Both the position numbers and the translations under genes were made by a program. Below the pieces are notes generated by a model, which did not search any database, was not told the DNA's origin, and saw only the letters and a list, made by a program, of their open reading frames with translations. From Warburgia ugandensis (taxonomy: Eukaryota > Streptophyta > Magnoliopsida > Canellales > Canellaceae), in NCBI GenBank assembly GCA_035236585.1, contig CP141135.1:5738001-5802000 (forward strand): a DNA stretch of 64,000 nt. Direction: 5' to 3'. Shown in pieces: positions 33,501-43,497 of the stretch; position 1 is the first letter of the stretch, and each line of letters starts with the position of its first letter.

Positions 33501-35701
33501 TTGGTTTAGGCACCTCCCTCTCTGTTTTTTTCTCTGTGGGGAAAATTGTAATATACTTTTTCTGCACACTTGTTAGATGCATATGTCACAGTTAGAATAT
33601 TCTGCATTGACTACAGTATTGAGAAATGACACTCGTGACGTGAAATGTATACAACAATTTATACTTATAAATGTTGCAAAATTTCTTCTATATCATGTTT
33701 CTTCTTAGCATAGTTCCAACGGCAGTTCCTCTCTTTGCTGTCTTAGTTAACCTTTTGAAATATCCAACAGGAATATTTAAATCTTTTAAGTAAAAGTACA
33801 CTGGAGAAAACATACACAATCAGGTTGCTTTGGGGTTTAGTTTTTGAGCTGATTGGCTTGTTTCTGCTGACAATTACTTGCAGAATAGCTCCATTCAGGA
33901 ACAGCTCAATTGACAAATGGCAGAGAAAGACACAAGTAACAACGGGTGCAGCTGCTTTTAAGGGAAAATTAAATGCATTTAATCAGGTCTGCAGTTTGCA
34001 CTGAAGCTTGGAATCACAACAGCATGTCTGCAGAGTTTGTTATGCTGGGAATCTTCTGTTAATTTTCATTGTTGTGAGTGCAGAACATTAGTGAACAAGT
34101 AGCTTCCTATATGAGGGATCCAAGTAGAATGATTAAGCGCATGCAATTGAGGAGGTCGTCAGCTGGTGTTTTGGGAGAAGTAAGTTTACTGCTGGTGCCT
34201 TGCAAATTAAGTTCATTAATTTTCCTTGGAAATTCTGATGTGGCCAACTTGTAACCTTGTTGGATGCTAGCAGGTTCCTGAGGAATCCAGCACTGTAAAA
34301 GAAGAGGTGACCATTTAATCCTGGTTCTATTAATGTATCTATTGAGTTTTTGGTTAAAGTTGCCTTTATGTTAGACAGTTTGAGTCATTTACTTTTGGTG
34401 GCTTGTTCCTCCGTAAAGTAAAAGGAAAAAGAGCTGAAGCATGCTAGCATCATCATTGGACCGGTAATGTGATTGAACCAGTTTTAGTTTCATGAGATGA
34501 TGAAGCTGGATATATAAACAGAACATCTGTGGAGATGATCAGAATACCTAAGTTTAAGATGCTGTATGTTAATGTCATTCCCTTTCATTGTGGTACTCAT
34601 GGGAAGATCATTCTTCCTCTGTCACCCAGTCGAACTTCGACCCTAGTTTTCTGATTTTCAGGTTAAATTTGGCACACCATTAACTATGTTTTCCTTGTGA
34701 ATACTGGAACTGGATTCCAATCTGTGTCTGCCTGCTGATTTTGCCATCTTATTTTTGCTCTTTAACTTACGAAGGTGTTACACCTATCATACTAATGATT
34801 AAACATTCCATCAACATTCTATGTTAATTCCGGGCATTAAAACAAATGTGCATTTCTTGGTACTTCTCTGCAATTTGAAGATGTAGGGGCATCCTATCAT
34901 CTGTGGACTTCAATTGATGTCATTTGGTTTCATGACATTTTAGGGTGCTGATGTGGAAGGAGACCCCGAACTTGTAGATGATTCTGAGTTTTACCAGCAA
35001 TTACTCAAGGAATTCTTAGAGTCATGTGATCCTGCATCATCAGGTATAGCTCGTGCAGTTTCCTTCAAATTGATTTGTCAATTGTTCCTGTGATTGTACC
35101 CATGCACTGACTCTGAATATTCAAAGGTGTAGTTATTGGTCTAAGACTTTAAGCACTTCTTATTGTCCAAACGGATGGAAAATTGTGGGGCAGATAGTGC
35201 TGCTGGACATTCCTCTAATTTTGTGTATTTTGTTTAGTAAATGATGTTCTGATCTCTAGCTCTTCAAATTCATTGAATCTTAACTGTCTGATATGCTTCT
35301 CCACTTTCTTCCCTTCAACGATTTAATTGTGGTTTGGGGTCTATAGTTATCTTAAAGAGCTCGTGAATTGCACGTGAATGTAACTTCTGGTTTTTGGCCT
35401 TCTCAGAGACAACCTTTTATGCTCTAAAGAGACTGCAAACCAAGAAAAGGAAGATAGTCGACCGGCGTGCATCAAAGAGCCGCAAAATAAGGTAATTGAC
35501 ACTGCCTTCATGCATGTGGGAACAACAATAAAATTTTTTGTGGTGTCTTAGGTTCTATTCTTAAAAATTTGCAGGTATCATGTTCACGAAAAGATCGTTA
35601 ATTTTATGGCACCAGAGCCAATGGTTCTACCACCAATGGCACCGAAGTTGTTCGAGAATTTGTTTGGCCTCCGAAATCAGAAATCATCTTCAATTGCATA
35701 G
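28464..35701 (+). CDS. AATF: AATF/Bfr2-like ribosome biogenesis protein
   Basis: Fourteen coding exons give 415 residues: 28464-28547, 28844-29028, 30665-30737, 30985-31059, 31704-31814, 31974-32016, 32457-32550, 33884-33986, 34084-34179, 34274-34306, 34425-34463, 34944-35043, 35407-35491, 35575-35701. All phases agree. Exons 34274 and 34425 are the least certain, and exon 31704 could begin three bases earlier. An acidic run lies at ~29-60 (EEDGLEEDEQEEEEEEDG). The AATF-Che1-like region follows with LWDKMLELRFLLQKPFSSSN and later DKWQRKTQ. The TRAUB domain is at ~320-405 (DDSEFYQQLLKEFLES, ALKRLQTKKRKIVDRRASKS, YHVHEKIVNFMAPEP). In yeast and animals AATF/Bfr2 acts in the nucleolus in early 40S pre-rRNA processing. 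Introns hold a young Au SINE, an (ATT)n tract and a 159 bp tandem duplication. Confidence 0.93.
30298..30381 (-). mobile_element. Au SINE, strongly 5'-truncated, near-consensus (AATF intron)
   Basis: The 84 bp kept run from AAGGGCAGCCCCGGTGCATG through CTCCCGCCTATGCGGGGTCC and GGGGAAGGGGCAGACCACAA to AAAGTACACAGCCTG, very close to the family consensus. It has an 18 bp perfect target-site duplication, AAGATTATAAATGGTGTA, at 30280-30297 and 30382-30399. The perfect duplication and low divergence point to a recent insertion. Confidence 0.93.
30512..30543. repeat. (ATT)n microsatellite
   Basis: About ten ATT units in an AATF intron, 120 bases before the exon at 30665. Confidence 0.9.
32986..33303. 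repeat. 159 bp tandem duplication in an AATF intron
   Basis: Units 32986-33144 and 33145-33303 both begin TTTATTAATCTTG and end GCCCAAG. I count about four differences over 159 bases, so the duplication is recent. It lies between the exons at 32457 and 33884. Confidence 0.93.
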
Positions 35702-36450
35702 TCTTCTTCTAGCTGTCTGAGTGAGATGTGAATGTCTATTTTAATCTAGGCTGCCAAATTTTGTAATATTATTTGAAATTTGCAGAGTAAGTAATTGGAA
35801 ATTCTATGAGGTGTGTAGCAATGGACCTCTGGTTTCTGTAAGAATCTTTGAGCCCAGCTTGCTTTCAATGTGTTTCCATTTCAACAATTATGTGCTTGCT
35901 TGCTGAGAGAAGCGCTATGAGTGTGCCAGGTAATACAGTAATTCAACTGATTCTCGCTTTGGTTTGGGACCCAAGTAGAGTGTTATTTCTTGGGTGAAAT
36001 TGTTTTAGCTAATTGGTCTGCGGCTCAACTGTTCATTTTCTGCAAGCATTACGTGCCGACCTCCTTTCTGGGCAGGAGACTAATTTTGATCTTAAACATG
36101 AAACTGGATGAGTTTCTTTGGGTGGTTGGGTCTGGCTTTGATTGTGCTGTTTTTGGACGTTCATTATGAGTCTGGTTTGTTAAAATAAGGCTTTTGTGGT
36201 TTCTGTAGGCATGGACTATAGGCTGTAATCATGTGGACCTGTCAAATCCTGCTCATTGTGGGGTCCAATAGAAATAGATACGCCGATTCATCTTATTGCT
36301 TCAGCTTTGGGCGACAATGGAAAACAAGGTCAACATGCTGAGAAATCCAGACAACTATATCACTGCATTGAATTAAAGTATTCTTACTTTATAGATAACT
36401 TATTATTGGGTAACATTTTGACAAGAAAAGGTAATACTTAAAAATGGTTA
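35702..36450. other. AATF 3' flank, no gene seen
   Basis: Probably 3' UTR for the first few hundred bases, then unremarkable sequence up to the edge of the segmental duplicate. Confidence 0.45.
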
Positions 36451-36755
36451 CACAAATGTAAACAGTGACAAATTGGAGTTCTTTATCCTGATAGTCATTT
36501 CTGACGGGGGTCAGGAAACATGGTCTTATGATGCTTCCTGCAATACAATTAGAGGAAATGTGAATTCTCCTCAAAACTCAAGAGCCTGTTTAGTTCATCA
36601 TCCAGTGTCCATTTTACTTCCTGATCTGATAACTCTGTCTGATACAAGGTCCTCCATTTCAACGTAAACTGGATTGGTTGGTGTTGACTGTAGTCTGATC
36701 CATGAGCTTAACAATAGTCCTTGCTGCATATTATAAATTTGTCACTTCTTTTAAA

Positions 36756-36960
36756 TCATGGTTTAGTGTAATCTGTCCAATGAGATGAAAAATTTAAGGG
36801 ACGTTGAAGAACATAAGCTATGCTAGCTGAATCTGAGTAGCTTAGAAGTGCTAGAACATTGGTTTTAGAACATCTGGATCTTCCACAATTATTATTGTTA
36901 TTTTTTGAATGATAGATACTTGCACATACATGAGCAGCCTTGAACGCCAAACCCCTCAAA
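36756..36960 (-). pseudogene. Cupin pseudogene fragment in the right duplicate
   Basis: Minus-strand frame with SKTNVLALLSYSDSASIAYV then LQ. This aligns with the K-GFALPRYSDSAKVAYVLQ segment of the first cupin in plant RmlC-like proteins, a part lost from the left copy. It is followed by sequence shared with 26113-26220. Too short and broken to be functional. Confidence 0.55.
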
Positions 36961-37129
36961 GGAGAGACTCTTGCTCTGTTGTGCTAGAAGGCCTTTGCTC
37001 CAAATACAAAAATGAAATATAACAAATAAAATTAACTGCCATATCTAATGATAGTGAAAGTTTTCACATTTGATCATCTCATGTCATCCTATTTTTTCTT
37101 TCTTTTCATATATAGCTAAATTTTGCCCA

Positions 37130-37270
37130 TCAAATCTAGGTGATGTATATCTAGCATAGTTTGTACACAACTTCGCAGCTCCCATATGCATGGTCTCAAG
37201 TTCAATCACTGCTTTGGTTGGGGATTAAAATTAGGAGTGTGTATAGGTGAGAGTGTGTGCGATTTGCTTG
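37130..37270 (+). mobile_element. Putative second SINE family, copy (in right duplicate)
   Basis: CTCAAGTTCAATCACTGC, GGTTGGGGATTAAAATTAGG and AGTGTGTATAGGTGAGAGTG, followed by an A-rich run. It is the partner of 26870-26990. Confidence 0.4.
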
Positions 37271-37918
37271 AAAAAAAAAGAAAAAGAAAAAGGAAAAAAA
37301 GATCGAGGGTGATGATACCCTGTCCTTAAATAGACCACCCCTTTTCTTTATCTAAAAAAAGGATAGCCCGGGCAAGAAACAGGGCTTGTACTTTGGATCA
37401 TGGGGGGTGGAAACACATTGTTTGAAGAATAGTCCATATTCAACAAGTGAAAAGAGCAGTTCTAATATGTTATATCATCTTGTTGTTTGGCATAAAAGAG
37501 ATCCTGAGCTAGTGAAATCAGATGAACAGGTCTGATCAACCATTGGTGAAACCATTGTGCAAAAGTAAGGCGAACCACTGCAAGTAACTGTAGCGTCGCG
37601 TGCTATGCTATCATTTCTCATTCTTAAGCGAGTGAGATTGGAAAAATCGGAAGACAGAGAGATCAGATGAACGTCCTAATCCACTACAGTGCAACTCAGT
37701 TGCTTCGACGCCAAGCTAATAACAGACGATTAGTACGCGGTTAAGTATAAAAAGTGGTGCCATTATCAGAACAAGGGACCGCTGAATCAGTTCGAAGATG
37801 GAGAGGTAAAGAGGCGCGCGAGACGAGGGTTTTTTCTGTCCCTTCTGTTTTCATCCTTCATCCTTGTTCTTTCGAAAGTTGGAAAAAGCGGCAGAAAGTT
37901 CGACAGATTTTCAGAATC

Positions 37919-40900
37919 ATGTACGGATCTAGAGGGTAAATTCGCAAAGTCCCTTCTTCGTTCTCTCTCTCTCTCTTTGATTCTTCTTTCATGTCTTCCT
38001 TGTATGAATTCGGATGATGATTCCTACGGTTTCTGTTATTGTATTTAGGGTAAGGGTGTAGAATCATGTTTTAACTGTGTAAACCCTATCTGTAATAGTA
38101 GGGAATACGTTGAAGATTTTCGCGCAGTTTCTTGCTTGCTTTATTGTTTCTTTGTAGCTTCTCAATGTCATGGCTAAGTTTGATTCTCGTGTGTAACCTT
38201 TAATTCGTGATTGTTTTTGCTTGTTGTTGAGTGGGATAGTAGTAAACTGGTCAGTGAGGTTGCTCTCTGGAGATGACTTTGATGGACAAACACCATTATG
38301 TGTAATGAATCGATTAAGTGTAATGAAGTTTTCCCTACCGCATCAATAAGCAGTCGCGTTACTCGCCAAGTTAATGGAAATTGACTGCGCTGTCATCACT
38401 CATCCAAGTCATCTACGTCTTATTGTTTGTTCTGAGTTTCAATGTTGTTTTCGCTTCACGGCATGACATAAAATAACACAAGTTGCCTAACCATCAGATC
38501 AACAATCTGCAAATGAACGAGAAGTAATTATGCGGCCTCATCATGATAGCGGTCAGATTTGCATTGATGGGCCAAAATTGGGCTTAATGTACCACATCTG
38601 AAAGCCCATAAAAGTGGTCTGCTCCAACAAGCCTGCTCTAGAAGAGTTGACCAGATAGCATATATCCCTCCAAGATTTGTGTGACTTGTAGGATCGCAGA
38701 AGTTGACCAACGTTCACCAGATTTGATTAGCTTTTGCTACCATAAATGCTTATGCATTCTAGGAAGGTAATAACCCATACATCTGGTGTAAGCTCTATAA
38801 ATTTGATGTGAAAGTCTTTGAAATCAATGAAGAAGTAAGGGATTTTGCAGCCGCAATAGTATGGGTGCAATGCCTTGTCCAAAGGAAAATCTTAATGGCG
38901 TGAATCCATTGATGGTCTTTAAGCTGTTGATGTGACTTCAATGTGCTTTAGGTATCCTATAGGTGTGATTCCTATAGTACTTTCCTAATAATTTGGAATG
39001 ATTCTGATTACATTTTTTTTCTGTTCTTGTTCCATTTCTTTTGTTTTATTTGGGTGCTGCTTTACTCTGTTTCTACAAGACTTCAACTGTTTTGGTCGAA
39101 TCTTGGAACAAGTAACTTTCAGATTTGTTCTCTCCCCCTGTCCTGCATCACATCAACATGTGAGTTCTTCAGCAGAATGTGTAAGATTGTTTTAGCTATT
39201 CCATGATGAAACCTACTATGTGAACAATATTAATTGTGCTAGTGTCAATGGCTCCAACCACATCGGCCATGTTGCATTTCGGGGTTTCTCTTGAAGTTTG
39301 ATTTTGATCTATTGTCCCTCATATTTGCATTATTAATGTAAATATTTTAGGTTTTTATGATTTTTATTCTTTACCTCTCTAACCTTATTTTTTTGCCTAT
39401 AATGATTTTAACTGTGATACTTGTTGAGAGAAAAAAAGAAATAAAGTAAGAAGATGACAATATAGGTGTCAAATTGGTGAAGTACACTCTATGTTAGGAT
39501 GAAATAATGATGTTAGTACCTTTTATACATTTCATCCTGCCCAATGTTGGAGAGTATTGGAATGATAAATTAACTATGATAGAATACGTATAACCTGACA
39601 GTTTATAGTCCTCAAAAAATATTTTCATATGCCTTTTTGATTTGGACTTTGGACAGAATTTGAGAGGTTTTTTGGGGTTTTCTCTTGAAGGTTGATTTTG
39701 ATTTATTGTCCCTCTTATTTGCATTATTAATGTAAATATTTTACAATGGATTTTGATTCTGGTGGGTATCTCTGGACCTCCTTTTCCTTTTCTTCCCAAT
39801 ACATTTCACATAAATCCCCTCTTTCTTTATTTTGACTGTTCTTTTTATTTGGGTAAATTTTCTTGCTACTGCTTCATAATTTTTCCCTTCTTGAGTTGAG
39901 GCTTTCCTAGTTTCATTTCGGATTCTGTTATCATATTCTTTTCTGGATTTGGAATTTCTGCAAGTTTGTGCATGTGATGGCTTACACTTGATCTCTGAAC
40001 TTAAGGTAAGTATGTATGGAGAAGTTCTTTCCTGATGCCAGACTTTTTACCCTTTTCAAGTTTAAACGTTAAATATAATATACAATTTACTGAAGTCTAG
40101 ATCATACTGTACATTAGCGCAATGCTTCAAGATATTGAGCTTAAGTATGTTAATCTCTCAAATATTCTTTTTGTAGTTTGGAATATTCTAAGTTGACCTA
40201 ATTCTATTGGGTTGAAACTTTACCTTCCCGTGCTCCTCTTTTGCCCCTCTTTGGTCAGTTTTCCTGCTTTTGAGATTCTCATTCTTCCTTAATTTTTTGG
40301 GACTAGTGAAACAGTAATTCCAAGTACTGACTTGCATCTGCAGACACTATATAATTCTCATGCAGTTGGAAAATGATAGAATGTCCGTGCAGAGTCTTGC
40401 CTTCTTGGTTATGTAGAAACCTTAAATAGTTTGGCTAGGTATATCTCCAGGCTACTCATTGAGATGTGTGATAAAATATGGACTAGGCACAGATCTTCTC
40501 TAAACCAAGTTCACAGCCAATTAAAACTAATTAAGGCATTGAAGTCTGTTTTTACTTTTGGCTAGCTGTTGTATTTCAGTCTGCTTTGCGTTCATATTCT
40601 TTCATCTTGTTGTCACTGCTTGCAGCTTATTACAGTATGTTATACAGGAGCTTGCCCTTTAATTTTTTATGGTTTAATGGAAATTGTTGTTTGCTTTTAG
40701 TTATGCAATTTCAACCTTATTCATTCTGTTAATTACATTCTTTTAGTTGCGATCGTCTGTGGTGTTGTTGGTTGTTTTCTGTGTCTTCGTGGGTTTATGT
40801 AGTGTGTTCTTAGGAGGGATTTGCAAATGGTTCAATGGTTCAAATAACTAGGAAGAAAGCTAGGTCAAGAAATGGTGGGTTGGGTCTCTTTATTAACAGG

Positions 40901-41700
40901 GTTGATTGTGGGGATGTTTTTATTTTGTCTTGGGTTGAATAATTTGAAGGGCAATGTTGGGAGGCGGGGGGGACGGGTACGAGGTCGGGTCAAAGAGACA
41001 GCGAATGATAGAATCCAATCCGTATTTCGCAGTGGGTGGTGCCAGCGGCTTCCAGTCTTACAATTACGGCGGGTTTCCTTCCTTTCCTGTGGTCCGTCTG
41101 AGAGGTCTGCCCTTCAATTGTACCGAGATCGATGTCTTCAAATTCTTTGCTGGCCTAGATGTAATTGACGTGCTGCTGGTGAACAAGAATGGGCGGTTTT
41201 CAGGGGAGGCGTTTGTTCTCCTTGCCTCATCAATGCAGGCTGACTTTGCGCTCCAGAGAGACAGACAGAATATGGGGCGGAGGTACGTGGAGGTCTTTCG
41301 ATGCAAGAAGCAGGACTATTACCAGGCCATCGCTGCTGAAGTGAACGAGGGCTACGAGAATGAATACCAGAGCCCTCCTCCGATGCACTCGAAGAAATCC
41401 CACGACAGAGAGCGTATGGATTACACTGAAATTCTTAAGCTCCGGGGTCTACCTTTCTCTGTGACAAAGTCCGAGATAATAGAGTTTTTTGATGAGTTTG
41501 AACTGAATGAGGATACCATACATATTGCATGTCGGCCCGATGGGAAAGCGACTGGTGAAGCCTTTGCTGAATTCGCTTCTGCTGATGATGCGAAGAGAGC
41601 CATGAGGAAGGATAAGATGACGATAGGATCGAGGTATGTGGAGCTCTTTCCATCTACGCCGGATGAAGCCAGGCGTGCTGAGTCCAGATCAAGGCAATGA
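37919..41700 (+). CDS. hnRNP H/F-like protein with two RRMs
   Basis: Two exons, 37919-37935 (MYGSR and two bases) and 40950-41700, give 255 residues. The start MYGSRGAMLGGGGDGYEVGS matches the conserved N-terminus of plant hnRNP H/F-like RRM proteins (At5g66010 type, from memory), which supports the tiny first exon. RRM1 is at ~53-128 (VVRLRGLPFNCTEIDVFKFF, GRFSGEAFVLL, QNMGRRYVEVFRCKK). RRM2 is at ~159-240 (LKLRGLPFSVTKSEIIEFF, GKATGEAFAEF, IGSRYVELFPST). The RGLPF motifs and GEAF replace canonical RNP2/RNP1, as in quasi-RRMs that bind G-rich RNA and act in splicing. The ~3.0 kb intron has no other gene. Its sequence just upstream of the start derives from a segmental duplication. Confidence 0.93.
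39281..39742. repeat. Two direct ~68 bp repeats in the RRM gene intron
   Basis: 39281-39348 and 39674-39742 share GGGGTTTCTCTTGAAG / GGGGTTTTCTCTTGAAG, TTGATTTTGAT and TTTGCATTATTAATGTAAAT. They are separated by ~325 bases of unrelated AT-rich sequence. Confidence 0.75.
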
Positions 41701-41906
41701 TCTGTTACAGGGGTTTTCTCTGCTTGCACCTTTTACCGCAGATTTTCTCACTGGATTAGTTATAGAAGAGTTGGGTTTTGTAATCTATGCATCAAATTGA
41801 CTTTGGAATTCTACTTACTTTCCCTTCGCTTTCAAAAAATGCTTCTTGTTTATTAGATTCTGGTGGTGTAGTTTTGAGTCATTTGACAACTGCTTTTATT
41901 GCCAAA

Positions 41907-42252
41907 TGACAACTTCGAACGTCACCCTGTGAATCAGGAAAATGGAATATAATACTGTGAGATGCGTTATCTAAGATGCTTGACAACTTCTAGCGTCACT
42001 TTGTGAATCAGGAAAATGGAATATGATATCCTAAATCAGGAAGGGAAGCCTTGGTGCTAACGGTAAAAGTTATTGTTGTGTCACCTTAAGGTCACGGGAT
42101 TAAGGAGTGAAAACAGCCTCTTGCAAAATGTATGGTAAGATTATGTATTTTAGGCCCTTGTGGTCTGCCCCTCCCCAGATCCTACATAGGCAGGGGCTTC
42201 ATGCACCTGGCTTGCCCCCTTTTATCCTGTGAGATGCATTATCTAAGATGCT
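41907..42252. repeat. 74 bp tandem duplication, second unit split by a SINE
   Basis: Unit 1 is 41907-41980. Unit 2 starts at 41981, breaks near 42030 at the Au SINE, and resumes at about 42225 with TCCTGTGAGATGCATTATCT. The two units differ at roughly ten positions. Confidence 0.8.
42041..42223 (+). mobile_element. Au SINE, full length
   Basis: Forward copy from AAGGGAAGCCTTGGTGCTAA through GGTCACGGGATTAAGGAGTG and AACAGCCTCTTGCAAAATG to GGCTTGCCCCCTTTT. A short TATCCT lies upstream (near 42027) and again directly after it. The short duplication and 8 bases of filler make the left boundary less clear than in other copies. Confidence 0.87.
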
Positions 42253-43497
42253 CGGTTTCATACCAATTGTATCATACGGATCCAATCCCTGAGCTGGGTC
42301 GTTTGAAATCGATCTACGTCCTGCTGATACGTGTTCGAAAATGAGGAATTTGCCACCACAAACCCGGTGTTTAGAGTCAATCCCGTAGGTTCAAATTTCC
42401 AGGTTCATCGCCCTAGTAGTGTAGTCGAGAAAAGGTAATCACCCAGATCATCATGCTTCTTGAGGTTGGCAGGGATGAGAAAAAGAGTGCTTTGGTTTTA
42501 GTATACCGTCGGCAAGTCAAATATTAAAAACAGTGGCAGTCATTTGTAAAAAAATTTGGAAAAAATAATTTTTCTAGTGGGAGTTTAAGTTTTTAATTTG
42601 AATTTTTTTTTACTAGATTAATCAGGTGGTGCATGGGTGTGCATGTGTCTAACTTTACATATATATTGAGAATTTGGCGACTTACTGTAAAATTTGAGTT
42701 TTAAGGCGTTAATTTCTAGATTTTATGAACTGTTTGGGAAAAGGTTGGAGCATAAAAAATGAGGACTTCTTTCAATGAACGGCTTCGGAGAATTTTGTGA
42801 TTTTGCGTAGAATTCCAGGATTTTCACCAGTCGCAAAATGTTGTGATCCAAACCGTCGTTTGATGGGGCCATCTTTCGCCGAACTCTCTGCAAGCTTCTC
42901 TATTGATGATTGAACCTCTAGTACTCTAGCGTACGAAGATGGTTGATAAATTCTCACTCAAGTAATGATCACGTCTTATAGGATGCGAATATTGGAAGAA
43001 ATACCAGTGTTTTTCCACATGAATTCTTAACCCTTAGATGATTTTAAGCCCGATTTATCAATTTTTTGCTGTCAAATTAGACACATTTGCATTTTGATTT
43101 TCTAGCCTATCGTTGGTGCATGGCTCATCCACGAGGTTAGAACTCACGGACCAATTTTTATTAATGTTCTAGCGGAAGCCAACCTACGGCTGCGATCATA
43201 GTGGAACCCACCGATCTGCTGTTGGTCTGAATAATCTCCGGACCGGGGACCACATTGGATAACTGTGCAAGTGGTGACGGCACTTCTGATGGAGGATGTA
43301 GAGAGCCATTTTGAAACAGCTGCAGACCAGCTGTTTGATGAATTCCCTCTTTGAGAATTAGAAACATTCTGATGCTAGACGAGATGAAATACCCTTTTCT
43401 TATCTTGGCAAACATAATATTTAGAAATTGACCAATTTCTTATCTCCATCTCAAATACTTGCATCAGATTCTGGTCACAGAACACTCAGTTTCAGGG
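42253..43497. other. Intergenic DNA and PPR gene leader, no gene seen
   Basis: No recognisable repeat. TTTCAGGG directly precedes the PPR start codon at 43498, so a leader intron is possible but unproven. Confidence 0.4.

Larger units (their letters stand above)
36451..37786. repeat. Segmental duplication, right copy (direct orientation)
   Basis: Matches 25856-27615 from CACAAATGTAAACAGTGACA to GTGGTGCCATTATCAGAACA. It lacks the Au SINE and carries a different block near 36800-36950. On its minus strand that block reads SYSDSASIAYVLQ, which matches the YSDSA-VAYVLQ motif of the first cupin and shows this copy kept a piece of the cupin gene. It ends ~130 bases before the start codon of the RRM gene. 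Confidence 0.9.

Noticed and set aside
43459-43497. Longer start for the PPR protein
   Set aside because: The upstream 13 codons begin with TTG. The first in-frame ATG is at 43498, typical for a plant nuclear gene.
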